Origin: a virus
Strand: one strand, 5' to 3'
IMG/VR virus record: IMGVR_UViG_3300009184_000065
Coordinates: 1 to 48,924 of that record
Length of the DNA: 48,924 bases
The notes below the pieces were generated by a model. That model was not told the DNA's origin. It worked only from the letters and a program-made list of their open reading frames with translations, and did not search any database. Positions within the stretch are counted from its first letter, which is position 1, and each line of letters starts with the position of its first letter. A program made the position numbers and the translations under genes. Positions 1 through 6,829 of the stretch are shown here, piece by piece.

Positions 1-498
1 TTGTTTAAAACCTTTGAGAAGAAGTTCTGCTTCCTCCATGTTACCTTTATCGATAGCCTTACTAATGAGTCCATTAAGACATCCGCTGAGAACGATAATA
101 CCTTCGCTATAATCATTTAAAACTTCTCTATCAATACGTGGCTTATGATAAAAGCCTTCGTTCCAAGCAAGTTCTTGTAGAATATTTATATTCTCCAACC
201 CCTTTTTATTTTTCGCTAGCAAAATAATATGGTTGTAGGCCTGAATAGACTTATCTGTTTTAGATGATCTATCAAACCTATCGGTTGGAGAAATGTACGC
301 CTCAACACCAAGAATTGGCTTAATGCCAGTTTCCTTTGCGGCAATTTGCATATCTCTGTGTGACGAGAGAGTACCATGGTCTGTAATTGCAATCGCAGTT
401 TGCCCAGCATCTAGTGCTGCTTGGCATAATTCTTTAGGTGAATTTAGTCCATCCATTAATGAATAATAGGAGTGAACGTGTAGGTGTGTAAAGCTCAT
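1..498 (-). CDS. dnaE: DNA polymerase III alpha subunit (DnaE-type), N-terminal part
   Basis: This is the 5' part of a replicative DNA polymerase gene that runs off the low-coordinate edge of the window; 166 codons are visible. The protein begins MSFTHLHVHSYYSLMDG and continues with AITDHGTL and GVEAY. This is the PHP domain that opens bacterial DnaE/PolC polymerases, with the metal-binding histidines in HLHVHS and DHG. The polymerase palm and fingers domains lie outside the window, so activity cannot be judged. The ATG overlaps the stop of the upstream gene by one base (TAATG), which implies translational coupling. It is the last visible gene of the replication block after helicase, primase and the ssDNA-binding protein. 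A stand-alone PHP phosphoesterase is less likely, because the start and motif spacing are typical of DnaE. Confidence 0.88.
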   Translation of the reverse strand, partial: MSFTHLHVHSYYSLMDGLNSPKELCQAALDAGQTAIAITDHGTLSSHRDMQIAAKETGIKPILGVEAYISPTDRFDRSSKTDKSIQAYNHIILLAKNKKGLENINILQELAWNEGFYHKPRIDREVLNDYSEGIIVLSGCLNGLISKAIDKGNMEEAELLLKGFKQ

Positions 499-704
499 TA
501 ATATCCGCCCATGCATTCATTTCTTGTATGATAAAGTCTTATCTTAGTCATAGTCTTTTTATTTGGTGCATAAAGGTCTTCGCCACAACATGCGGCCTTC
601 AAGTGCCATTCTCTTGCAAAGAAATCATACAGCATTCCCTTATAGTCTTTATACTTATTTGCTACAAAAGTATCAAAAGGATCTGGTATCTCGTATGTGT
701 TCAT
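498..704 (-). CDS. Small hypothetical protein (68 aa)
   Basis: A 68-residue protein I do not recognise. It has a Cys pair (ACCGED), several aromatic residues and a C-terminal MGGY, with no membrane segment or signal peptide. The ATG has no Shine-Dalgarno sequence. Instead a -10 box (TAGACT) ends exactly 6 nt before it, with TTGACT 17 nt further upstream, so a leaderless transcript is likely. Its stop overlaps the start of the polymerase gene (TAATG). Expression of the polymerase may therefore depend on this small gene and its promoter. Function unknown. Confidence 0.6.
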   Translation of the reverse strand: MNTYEIPDPFDTFVANKYKDYKGMLYDFFAREWHLKAACCGEDLYAPNKKTMTKIRLYHTRNECMGGY

Positions 705-710
705 ATTAAC

Positions 711-739
711 AGTCTACTAAATAGAATAGGGGCAGTCAA
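711..739 (-). promoter_or_regulatory. Putative leaderless promoter for the small gene and polymerase
   Basis: Read on the minus strand, TTGACT (739-734) is followed by a 17-nt spacer and TAGACT (716-711), then 6 nt, then the ATG at 704. The -35 box lies inside the loop and arm of the terminator hairpin at 729-750. Transcription from the ssDNA-binding protein gene is thus stopped and restarted in the same 40 bp. Confidence 0.55.
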
Positions 740-750
740 TAGACTGCCCC
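729..750 (-). terminator. Terminator hairpin after the ssDNA-binding protein gene
   Basis: A perfect 9-bp GC-rich stem (GGGGCAGTC/GACTGCCCC) with a 4-nt loop lies 13 nt past the stop of the gene at 763-1434. On the minus strand it is followed by TATTCTATTT, which is only moderately U-rich. It probably works as an intrinsic terminator, possibly a leaky one. Confidence 0.7.
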
Positions 751-762
751 TAACTAATTAAT

Positions 763-1434
763 TTACCAGTCTACGCTGCTGCTTGATGCAGAAGCTTCTT
801 CTGTGTGTCCGCCTTCACCAGCAAAAAATGCTTCTTGCTCTGTGTAAGGTAGGTCACGAACTGCAGTTGTTTCCAAATCGTACAGTTCGAGTGATGATGA
901 ATCAAATGGTGATTCATCTTTTGCGAGTGGAATGATTGTATAACTTGTGTCCGTCTTTGTTCCTGAACGTTTGATACGCCACATTAGATTTGTGATTGAA
1001 CCCATTTCTCCTGCGTATTCAATTAGTGTAGGTGTAATTGTCTTTCCGCTTGAACCTTGAGAAAGAATTGCCACGTATGGATCTTCTTTGCCGTCATCAA
1101 TAAGAACGTTTGTATAAAGTCGTGAACGACCTTTCCACCCAGCCTTATAGTCCTTACGATGCTGTTCACATCCGTAACACTTACCTTGGTCCTCCATAGA
1201 ACATAAAGCCTTACGGCGATAGTCTTTTGGATTTGTGTGCTCTACGGCAATAAAGCCTAAGCCATTCTTTTCGTTGTATGTTGGCGAATCTGGATCAAGC
1301 TCTTGAAGGAAACGAACCTTCACGCTTTCTGCATCTTCTAACTTGGCCCAACGAGCCTTCACTCCATCTCCGCTTGAGTGTTGCGGTGCATCCATGACCT
1401 TATTTAGGCCTTTTAGTCCTTTAACGATACCCAT
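763..1434 (-). CDS. Probable phage single-stranded DNA-binding protein
   Basis: A 223-residue soluble protein with a central Cys-His cluster (C78-x7-C86-x2-C89-x2-H92), a likely zinc site. Ser-Arg-Leu-Tyr and other aromatic/basic segments follow, and the tail is acidic and Ser-rich. This resembles gp32-like phage ssDNA-binding proteins, which have a zinc-bound core and an acidic tail, but sequence identity is not obvious by eye. It lies between the primase and the polymerase, where phages often keep this gene. A strong Shine-Dalgarno (AAGGAGA) sits 5 nt before the ATG. The gene has its own strong promoter and a terminator, so it is probably expressed at high level, as needed for a stoichiometric DNA-coating protein. 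Codons are richer in C/G third positions than in neighbours. Confidence 0.6.
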   Translation of the reverse strand: MGIVKGLKGLNKVMDAPQHSSGDGVKARWAKLEDAESVKVRFLQELDPDSPTYNEKNGLGFIAVEHTNPKDYRRKALCSMEDQGKCYGCEQHRKDYKAGWKGRSRLYTNVLIDDGKEDPYVAILSQGSSGKTITPTLIEYAGEMGSITNLMWRIKRSGTKTDTSYTIIPLAKDESPFDSSSLELYDLETTAVRDLPYTEQEAFFAGEGGHTEEASASSSSVDW

Positions 1435-1482
1435 TGTATCTCCTTAGTTTATAGTTGATGGTGTAAATCCATCTGTGTTATT

Positions 1483-1511
1483 AGTATAGCATTACCAACT
1501 GACATATTCAA
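1483..1511 (-). promoter_or_regulatory. Strong extended -10 promoter for the ssDNA-binding protein gene
   Basis: On the minus strand TTGAAT (1511-1506), a 17-nt spacer and TATACT (1488-1483) form a sigma-70/SigA-type promoter, with TGC directly before the -10 box. It overlaps the end of the primase gene. The leader of about 45 nt carries the Shine-Dalgarno AAGGAGA. Confidence 0.65.
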
Positions 1512-2484
1512 TATGAGAAACAGAATTTTTTATACATTGCTGTATTTCCTGATCCGTCATATCTCCTACATCTTTTGCGTCATGAGGGTATATCTTACCA
1601 TAGTCATAGGAAGCCCACAAGATGTCTTTTGTATTTAATCTATTTGCAATACTTAGGCCAAGCTCACGCCCAGCCTCATCAGCATCAGTCATTATTACAA
1701 TTGTGCTGAAATATTTATTTAGTAGCCTTTGCTGCTCTGAGGACAAAGATCCTCCAAGAGTGGCTACAACATTAGGAAAGCCAGCCTGGTGCACACGGAT
1801 TGCATCAAAGCTGGACTCTACTACTATGACATTACTGCCAATTTTTTTAGCACGATGTATATTAAATATCGTTTTGCTTTTAGGCAAATTTGTACTATTC
1901 TTAAAAGATTTTCCTTCGATAGATCTGCCAACAATTCCAATTGCAATTCCGTCTGGGCTGTGAACTGGTACAGTAACCATCCCCATATTCTTTGAGTATC
2001 CTAGATTAAAATCAATAATTGATTGTGACTCTATACCCCTAGACTTAAAATAATCTTTGCCTTCTTCCGTTGAATAAATCTCAGAGTATAGTTTATCAAG
2101 AGTCTCTTGTGGGAACTCTTCAAAGTCTGGTTTCTCTTCCATTAGCCCAGATAGCAATTCGTCAAAGTTTTCTAGAGCTTCGTTTTGCTTAGACCCGATA
2201 AATCTAAGGGCCTCAAAATCATTCTTGTGCAAGATTCTTTTAACTAACTCAACAAGGTTTCCAGACTCTCCGCATGCTGGGTTGTAGCAGAGCCACGCTC
2301 CGTTCTCACAACTAATGCTAAAGCTTGCCGTATGTCTATTAGAATGAAACGGGCAATACATTAATAGGTTATTGTTTGCCTCTGAAGTTTCGTGTAGCCC
2401 TAGAGCTTTTACAATTGCTTTTACTTGCGAGACAGCGTACTGCGTGGAATCAGCTTTCCTTGCGTAATTGCTTCTGAGTGCCAT
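1492..2484 (-). CDS. DnaG-type DNA primase
   Basis: Synthesises RNA primers for phage DNA replication. From the chosen start the protein has 330 residues. A CHC2-type zinc finger lies near the N-terminus (C44-x2-H47, then C66-x4-C71, in YCPFH and WLCYNPAC). A TOPRIM catalytic domain follows, with the acidic motifs VVESSFDAIR and MTDADEAGREL. At about 330 residues it is much shorter than bacterial DnaG and appears to lack the C-terminal helicase-binding domain, as in many phage primases. I chose the ATG at 2484, not an in-frame one at 2535, because GAGGAAGG sits just before 2484 and nothing comparable precedes 2535. It overlaps the upstream small gene by 64 nt and follows the DnaB-like helicase, its functional partner. 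Confidence 0.88.
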   Translation of the reverse strand: MALRSNYARKADSTQYAVSQVKAIVKALGLHETSEANNNLLMYCPFHSNRHTASFSISCENGAWLCYNPACGESGNLVELVKRILHKNDFEALRFIGSKQNEALENFDELLSGLMEEKPDFEEFPQETLDKLYSEIYSTEEGKDYFKSRGIESQSIIDFNLGYSKNMGMVTVPVHSPDGIAIGIVGRSIEGKSFKNSTNLPKSKTIFNIHRAKKIGSNVIVVESSFDAIRVHQAGFPNVVATLGGSLSSEQQRLLNKYFSTIVIMTDADEAGRELGLSIANRLNTKDILWASYDYGKIYPHDAKDVGDMTDQEIQQCIKNSVSHIEYVSW

Positions 2485-2732
2485 GCCTTCCTCTTTCCCA
2501 CATATGTTCCATAGAGTGTCATTAAGAACACCCATGTTGTACCGTCAAATTCTACCGAAAAGTTAGTATCTATGTCAAGTACCCTAAGATATCCCTTATC
2601 TCTCATCTGGTGCGTAAGCATACTTTCATATTGATGCTTAATACGAACCATATCAGAGTCGTCTAGAAATTCAACTCTAACCTGAAATCTTTTTATCGGT
2701 TTGTGATTCATTATTTTGGAATGGATTCTCAT
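2421..2732 (-). CDS. Small hypothetical protein in the replication operon
   Basis: A 103-residue basic protein wedged between helicase and primase, overlapping the helicase end by 56 nt and the primase start by 64 nt. It is soluble, with a beta-rich look (RFQVRVEFLDD, NFSVEFDGTTWVFLM) and a basic C-terminal tail. The ATG at 2732 has AAAGAG just upstream; a second ATG at 2711 is possible. I recognise no family. The long overlaps with two confident replication genes are unusual but are best explained by tight packing, because the frame stays open with sensible composition. A replication accessory role is only a guess from position. Confidence 0.6.
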   Translation of the reverse strand: MRIHSKIMNHKPIKRFQVRVEFLDDSDMVRIKHQYESMLTHQMRDKGYLRVLDIDTNFSVEFDGTTWVFLMTLYGTYVGKRKAWHSEAITQGKLIPRSTLSRK

Positions 2733-3939
2733 AAATCTCTTTGACGATACCCCTATTGATATCCCAATCTAAGTATAAACCAAAATCGTGTCCATGTCGA
2801 TTCTTGCGTGAAACAATCTCAATCATGTTAGTTCCTGGATATCGATGCACTGCCATAGCCATATCGGCATCATATTCAATTGCCTTTGACCAAGCTACCT
2901 GAGACATCATAGGAGGATTGTCTTGATCCGACACATCGTCTGCAGTAGCAGCAGTAATATCAATAATTGGAATATTGTTAGATACTGCCAGCATCTTAAA
3001 TTCACGAGAGACATTTCGGTTACGCTCAACTTCAGAATTGCTTCGCTTGTTATCATTAAACAATTGATGGTAATCAAGAATAACTAAATCTGGCTTATGC
3101 TGATCTATCTTGCCTTGAATAGTTGCTGGAGTAACTTCAGTATTTCCTTCGTTTGAAATCAAAATAAAGCTGTTCTTGTTTTCGAACTTCTTCTGTGACC
3201 ACGAACGGAAGTCATCTATATTAATATCACCCTTTGAAAAATCAGAAGCTTTAAATAATCCAGAGCCTAGCATAGTATAAATACGGTCACGCATATTCTC
3301 TGGAGACATTTCAAGGGAAACAATCATTGGCTTAAATCCCTGTTCCCAGGCTTTACAGGCAAGGTATGAAGTAAACCATGTCTTACCACGCCCTGGCCAG
3401 CCGATAGCGACGATTAGGTGTCCTGGAGCCATACCTGTTGGGTATGCCAAATCTATGGCCTCAAAGCCCGTCTTGATGCCTGGAGAACCACCCATTTCGG
3501 CAGACCTAACACGAAGCAACTCCATATGCCTAATTGCAGCATCCGCATCTGTAATATCTAAGTCTCTTACGTTATTAGTAAATCGGCTTAGACCAGCAAG
3601 TTGGCTTTGCATTTGTTCTAGTACTCTTGAGGCTGCATCTTCTTTTAATGCTGAGCCGCTTTTTAATAAAATGTTCTTTAGCTTTGCAGACAAAAATTCA
3701 TTCTTAAGTGTGTCTAAATAATAACCCGTCTCGGCTTTTGTCTCTACTGGCTCAAAGTCTTTAAACTTTTCCTGAAGGATCCCAACTTCTGGGACAGCCT
3801 TAAACTTATAATAATATGACTTTAGGCCTTCCCAAATATCTTTATGGGAGGTAAATAGATCGTCTACATTGTCTGCTAGTAGCGTACTGATATCTTTATT
3901 CTTACATACAGCAGATATTAATGTTGCTTCTGTATTCAT
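2677..3939 (-). CDS. DnaB-like replicative DNA helicase
   Basis: A hexameric ATP-dependent helicase that would unwind DNA at the phage fork. The 420-residue protein has a helical N-terminal region (1 to about 125), as in DnaB, followed by a RecA-type ATPase core. Visible motifs are Walker A GWPGRGKT (180-187), the downstream catalytic Glu in SLEMS (about 210) and Walker B LVILDYHQL (285-293). Length is near that of phage DnaB-type helicases. The ATG overlaps the stop of the upstream gene by ATGA, with AAGGCGGA as ribosome binding site. The primase is encoded next but one downstream, consistent with a helicase-primase pair. Confidence 0.9.
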   Translation of the reverse strand: MNTEATLISAVCKNKDISTLLADNVDDLFTSHKDIWEGLKSYYYKFKAVPEVGILQEKFKDFEPVETKAETGYYLDTLKNEFLSAKLKNILLKSGSALKEDAASRVLEQMQSQLAGLSRFTNNVRDLDITDADAAIRHMELLRVRSAEMGGSPGIKTGFEAIDLAYPTGMAPGHLIVAIGWPGRGKTWFTSYLACKAWEQGFKPMIVSLEMSPENMRDRIYTMLGSGLFKASDFSKGDINIDDFRSWSQKKFENKNSFILISNEGNTEVTPATIQGKIDQHKPDLVILDYHQLFNDNKRSNSEVERNRNVSREFKMLAVSNNIPIIDITAATADDVSDQDNPPMMSQVAWSKAIEYDADMAMAVHRYPGTNMIEIVSRKNRHGHDFGLYLDWDINRGIVKEIYENPFQNNESQTDKKISG

Positions 3940-4259
3940 TCTATTCCGCCTTGCTCTACCATCTTCTTCGTTTCTTCCAGTAACAAACGACGCTTTTCTT
4001 TATCCTTTTCAATCTCAGTCTTTACTAAATCCATCTTGTCAAAATTATAAAAGAAGAATTGAAGTGGGTGCCCATTCTTAGTTAGCCCAAAATAATACTC
4101 TAGTAATTCTTTTGCACGAGTATATCCTACACTATCAATGACATCTTGCATAGCCCACTTTTCACGGAACTTATTAATTGTCACAGCCTTATTGTATTTA
4201 TCCTTATATAGATTCTGATACAGAGTCAAAAGGATATAAGGCTCTTTGCTATTTGCCAC
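3936..4259 (-). CDS. Hypothetical protein upstream of helicase, possible loader
   Basis: A 107-residue, charged, mostly helical protein starting with GTG. GAAGAAGAG lies about 7 nt before the start, inside the end of the upstream gene. Its stop overlaps the helicase start (ATGA). Small helical proteins directly before a DnaB-like gene are sometimes helicase loaders, for example G39P-type in Bacillus phages. Size and place fit that idea, but I see no specific motif, so the function is unassigned. Confidence 0.6.
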   Translation of the reverse strand: MANSKEPYILLTLYQNLYKDKYNKAVTINKFREKWAMQDVIDSVGYTRAKELLEYYFGLTKNGHPLQFFFYNFDKMDLVKTEIEKDKEKRRLLLEETKKMVEQGGIE

Positions 4260-4452
4260 GCTTTAGCTCTTCTTCTACTTCTTGCGTCTTTTCAATAAGC
4301 TTGTTTTCAACAAAAGCATATACTCTTTCTGTTGCAGCATCAACCGTCTCACCTTGGCGGACATCGTCTTCAATGCCTATTCCAATTTTAATGCTCTCAT
4401 AGTTTCCTAGATTTCTAGTAAATGATAGGTCAACCTTTACCTTCGTTGTCAC
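4249..4452 (-). CDS. Small hypothetical protein (67 aa, GTG start)
   Basis: An acidic protein with a beta-strand start (VKVDLSFTRNLGNYESIKIG) and a helical, Glu/Lys-rich end, of a kind common in phage replication and recombination modules. The GTG start overlaps the stop of the 36-residue zinc-finger gene (GTGA), and its own end overlaps the next gene by 11 nt, so it is translationally coupled on both sides. I cannot assign a function. The DNA-facing neighbours suggest an accessory replication role. Confidence 0.6.
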   Translation of the reverse strand: MTTKVKVDLSFTRNLGNYESIKIGIGIEDDVRQGETVDAATERVYAFVENKLIEKTQEVEEELKRGK

Positions 4453-4559
4453 TTGTGCTCCTTCTTAATATGGTTAGATAATGTTATGTGTGCAAAATCA
4501 GATCGTACTTCAAGTTCTTTATTGCATTCAGGGCATATTACTATTCGGCTACTTGCCAT
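4449..4559 (-). CDS. Mini zinc-finger protein (36 aa)
   Basis: A very short gene encoding MASSRIVICPECNKELEVRS and ending SNHIKKEHK. The pattern C-x2-C with a later H-x4-H is a single C2H2-type zinc finger that fills almost the whole protein. It starts 11 nt inside the end of the upstream 45-residue gene, and its TGA overlaps the GTG of the next gene, which supports real coupled translation. Single-finger phage proteins can bind DNA or partner proteins; the target is unknown. Confidence 0.6.
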   Translation of the reverse strand: MASSRIVICPECNKELEVRSDFAHITLSNHIKKEHK

Positions 4560-4686
4560 CTTTGTCACCAACAACTTTGGTAACAACAACTGGACCGTTT
4601 AAAGAATTCCAGTACTCGACTTCTGCTTCACGCTTACGCTTTTTTGCAGCGCCAGTCTCAAGTGTGTACTGTGCCATTTCAGCCAT
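4549..4686 (-). CDS. Small basic hypothetical protein (45 aa)
   Basis: The protein reads MAEMAQYTLETGAAKKRKRE and ends with a beta-like stretch, GPVVVTKVVGDKDGK. The KKRKR cluster may bind nucleic acid. The ATG overlaps the stop of the HTH gene (TAATG), and its end overlaps the zinc-finger gene by 11 nt. These couplings on both sides are the main evidence that it is a gene. Function unknown. Confidence 0.5.
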   Translation of the reverse strand: MAEMAQYTLETGAAKKRKREAEVEYWNSLNGPVVVTKVVGDKDGK

Positions 4687-5171
4687 TACTCCGCCTTCCA
4701 GATTGGAATGAATTTTCCTTCATCTGTTTTAGTATACAATATAAAGTTGTTTTTGAGAAGCCCCAATAATTCTGCCTTTGAAGGAAGCTCAGAAGAATGC
4801 CCTGAGTCTAATATATGCTGATGTATGTCAAGTATGTTCTTTTGATTAAACATATACTTAGACCAGTATTGGCTGTCTGGTTCTCCTATTGGATATATTT
4901 TAGTTGGAGTAATTACTTTACCCTCTAAAATATAATCCTGTATTGTAACTCTATGTTTATTCAGCATAGCAGATACTTGTACGATTGTATATGCCGTCTC
5001 CATATTCTTTTTAACTTGAGAGTATGGATACATAACTCTTTTTTTATCTGGGTAGCACCAAGCAACTATCTCATCCTTGGATCTAGATGAGCTTAGCACC
5101 TTGTGTATTTTATCGTTTAAGAAGAAATACCGTAAAACTTTTGGTTTGCTGTCTCTTTTTGATCTAGCCAT
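4686..5171 (-). CDS. Helix-turn-helix DNA-binding protein (MerR/excisionase-like)
   Basis: A 161-residue basic protein. Residues about 60-120 match the layout of a winged helix-turn-helix of the MerR/excisionase type: a helix with VQVSAMLNKHRVTIQDYI, then a GKVITPTKIYPIG wing, then a short helix in which a Tyr/Phe-rich segment precedes NILDIHQHI. The N-terminus is rich in Lys/Arg. It could be a transcription regulator of the early genes or a recombination directionality factor. No integrase is seen in the window, so the regulator role is more likely. Its start overlaps the zinc-ribbon gene by 55 nt. GGAA just before the ATG is a weak ribosome binding site. Confidence 0.6.
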   Translation of the reverse strand: MARSKRDSKPKVLRYFFLNDKIHKVLSSSRSKDEIVAWCYPDKKRVMYPYSQVKKNMETAYTIVQVSAMLNKHRVTIQDYILEGKVITPTKIYPIGEPDSQYWSKYMFNQKNILDIHQHILDSGHSSELPSKAELLGLLKNNFILYTKTDEGKFIPIWKAE

Positions 5172-5302
5172 TTTCCGAAAGCACTCGTTTCCTTATTGCA
5201 CATCCAGCGTTTGCCGCACATGATACAGAATAATTCCATATGTAGTTTCTGAGAAAAAACTCTATCTACAAAAACTCTACCGTTACATTTTCCACACCAC
5301 AT
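5117..5302 (-). CDS. Small zinc-ribbon protein (61 aa)
   Basis: The protein starts MWCGKCNGRVFVDR and has a second cysteine knuckle, FCIMCGKRWMC. Two C-x2-C pairs about 29 residues apart make a zinc ribbon. I chose the ATG at 5302 because it overlaps the metallophosphoesterase stop (TAATG); a longer frame reaching 5335 exists without such support. It overlaps the following HTH gene by 55 nt. Small zinc ribbons of phages often bind nucleic acid or RNA polymerase; no specific role can be read. Confidence 0.6.
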   Translation of the reverse strand: MWCGKCNGRVFVDRVFSQKLHMELFCIMCGKRWMCNKETSAFGKWLDQKETANQKFYGISS

Positions 5303-6102
5303 TATAAAGTAAACAACTTTCCATCTACAACGCAAGAGTAGTCTGGTGCAATATGAATCATTTGAATATGAGGATAGTCGTTAACAATATGTGCTACCGC
5401 AAATCCCTTTTGCCAGTCGTGATGCTGACTGTATTTCATTCCATCACTCTTTTCATCACACATATGACCGATTTCATATCCACGAAGCGTTTCTCCTTCG
5501 CCGTTGTTTCTAAGTTCATATGTTACCATATGGGAAGCAATTCTGTGTGAGTGTCCACGAATTAAAGAAACCTGTAGGTCTTCTACATCTTTTCTAACTG
5601 ATCCTGTTGCTGCAATTGAAAGACCGTGGTGTACGTGTATGTCTCCAAAGCGTCGCTTAGGTAGTTCATTATAATAAATATATTCATACCCCAAAGAGTC
5701 TAGACTCCATAAAGATTCTGGTGTAACCTCACTGATATACTCTGGAAGCTTGGCATCTACATAATTAAAGACTCTAATGTCATGGTTGCCTAATGCAGAA
5801 AACAGTTGAGCATCTGGAAGCATCTCTCTTGTCTTTGCATAGAAGTCTCTAGCGCCCTTTGCTTCATGACGCATCATTGGAACAATTAAATCTCCGCTTT
5901 CAGTCTTATGATAATTTAAGAACTCTGCAGATCTTCCTTCTGTATACTTGCTATAACACGCCTGATCATCTGTATCACCTAGGTAATCAACAACGTCTGG
6001 CTTAAACCATTTCATTACTTTAAACCATAGGGCAATCATCTTGTCATCTTGATACGGAAACTGCTGATCGGATGAAAGCATCCATTTTAAATCGTTGCTC
6101 AT
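5302..6102 (-). CDS. Calcineurin-like metallophosphoesterase
   Basis: A two-metal phosphoesterase of 266 residues. Motifs appear in the usual order: SSDQQ (D12), LGDTDD (G42-D43), ALGNHD (GNHD 105-108), HVHHG (H159) and RGHSH (GHSH 183-186). The first motif is D-x-Q instead of D-x-H, a variation seen in some phage members; the other metal ligands are intact. The substrate cannot be read from sequence. DNA-end processing or nucleotide or RNA phosphoester cleavage would all fit its place at the head of the replication operon. It starts with ATG preceded by AAGGTAGACA and lies just downstream of a strong promoter and a hairpin leader. Confidence 0.85.
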   Translation of the reverse strand: MSNDLKWMLSSDQQFPYQDDKMIALWFKVMKWFKPDVVDYLGDTDDQACYSKYTEGRSAEFLNYHKTESGDLIVPMMRHEAKGARDFYAKTREMLPDAQLFSALGNHDIRVFNYVDAKLPEYISEVTPESLWSLDSLGYEYIYYNELPKRRFGDIHVHHGLSIAATGSVRKDVEDLQVSLIRGHSHRIASHMVTYELRNNGEGETLRGYEIGHMCDEKSDGMKYSQHHDWQKGFAVAHIVNDYPHIQMIHIAPDYSCVVDGKLFTL

Positions 6103-6119
6103 TGTCTACCTTAATACGT

Positions 6120-6144
6120 AAAAAAGTCACGGGTACGTGACTTT
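6120..6144 (-). terminator. Hairpin with T-run between structural and replication genes
   Basis: On the minus strand a perfect 9-bp stem (AAAGTCACG/CGTGACTTT, loop TACC) runs directly into six T residues. This is a standard intrinsic terminator placed after the structural genes. However, it lies downstream of the promoter at 6157-6184, so it would also sit at the very start of that promoter's transcript and could act as an attenuator. Confidence 0.72.
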
Positions 6145-6156
6145 GATGTTACATTT

Positions 6157-6184
6157 ATTGTAACATATTGGCCTAGCTTGTCAA
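6157..6184 (-). promoter_or_regulatory. Strong promoter for the replication operon, with a palindrome over -10
   Basis: On the minus strand TTGACA (6184-6179), a 16-nt spacer and TACAAT (6162-6157) preceded by TGT give a strong extended -10 promoter. An inverted repeat, ATGTTACA/TGTAACAT with a 5-nt spacer (6146-6166), covers the -10 box and the expected start site, so it may be a repressor operator. Confidence 0.65.
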
Positions 6185-6188
6185 GAGG

Positions 6189-6635
6189 TTATTTTGTAAC
6201 TAATGTTCCTGCAGCAAACAATGTATATTTAACTGTAGTGTTTGCAGTAGCAGTTCTAAATCTAATAACTGCACTTGTTGAGGTTACACTTTCTATTTGT
6301 GGAAAAACTTGTGAGTTTGCCCAGGATGGAGAAGTTTGTCCAATTGTATTTATCTGAACCCACACATTGGGAGTTGAAGTAAATTCAACATTCTTTCCAA
6401 AAGATACCGTAGTTGTAGTACCAGCGCCTGCAGACTTTATTGCCTTACTTCCTGCAATAGCAACTATTGTAGAAGATACTGCAGCTGGTGGAGTATTGGC
6501 ACCAGCGTTTTGTATATTAATAACAGTAGGTGCTGCGGGTGCTGCAAGAAGATTTATATTTTGAATCATTGCAGCAATCAAATCAGAGGTTACTGGATCT
6601 CCTGCTGATATCTTGGTTGGTGTAAGTTGTACCAT
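6189..6635 (-). CDS. Probable minor virion protein (148 aa)
   Basis: A Thr/Ala/Val-rich, beta-sheet-like protein of the kind found at the end of tail modules. The C-terminal 70 residues (from about FGKNVEFTSTPNVWVQI to KYTLFAAGTLV) look like one compact beta-sandwich, with some resemblance to small tail-tip or H-type lectin-like domains; I would not name it further. It follows the S74 fiber and a coiled-coil mini-protein in the same operon, with GAGGAG a few nt before its ATG. It is the last structural gene before the terminator and the replication promoter. Confidence 0.6.
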   Translation of the reverse strand: MVQLTPTKISAGDPVTSDLIAAMIQNINLLAAPAAPTVINIQNAGANTPPAAVSSTIVAIAGSKAIKSAGAGTTTTVSFGKNVEFTSTPNVWVQINTIGQTSPSWANSQVFPQIESVTSTSAVIRFRTATANTTVKYTLFAAGTLVTK

Positions 6636-6637
6636 TT

Positions 6638-6796
6638 TTACTCCTCTGGTTGCTCCTTTGGAGCTTCCATTTCTTGAATTCTTATTGTTAGCTGAGTAAT
6701 CTCAGCACGAAGAACAGCAATATGAGTCTCATATTGTGAGACGACCTCGCCAATTCTTTGCTGTAATGCCTGTACTACTAGTTCTACTTTATCCAT
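6638..6796 (-). CDS. Coiled-coil mini-protein (52 aa)
   Basis: The protein begins MDKVELVVQALQQRIGEVVS and ends in Glu-rich EAPKEQPEE. Hydrophobic residues recur in heptads (V, L, I, V, I, L, I), so it should form a coiled coil. AAAGGAA precedes the ATG, and its stop lies 2 nt before the next gene, whose GAGGAG ribosome site is inside the end of this one. A virion assembly or trimerisation helper next to the fiber gene is possible but unproven. Confidence 0.6.
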   Translation of the reverse strand: MDKVELVVQALQQRIGEVVSQYETHIAVLRAEITQLTIRIQEMEAPKEQPEE

Positions 6797-6829
6797 TTTA
6801 TTCCTTTTCTATTTAGATCAAGGATACCA

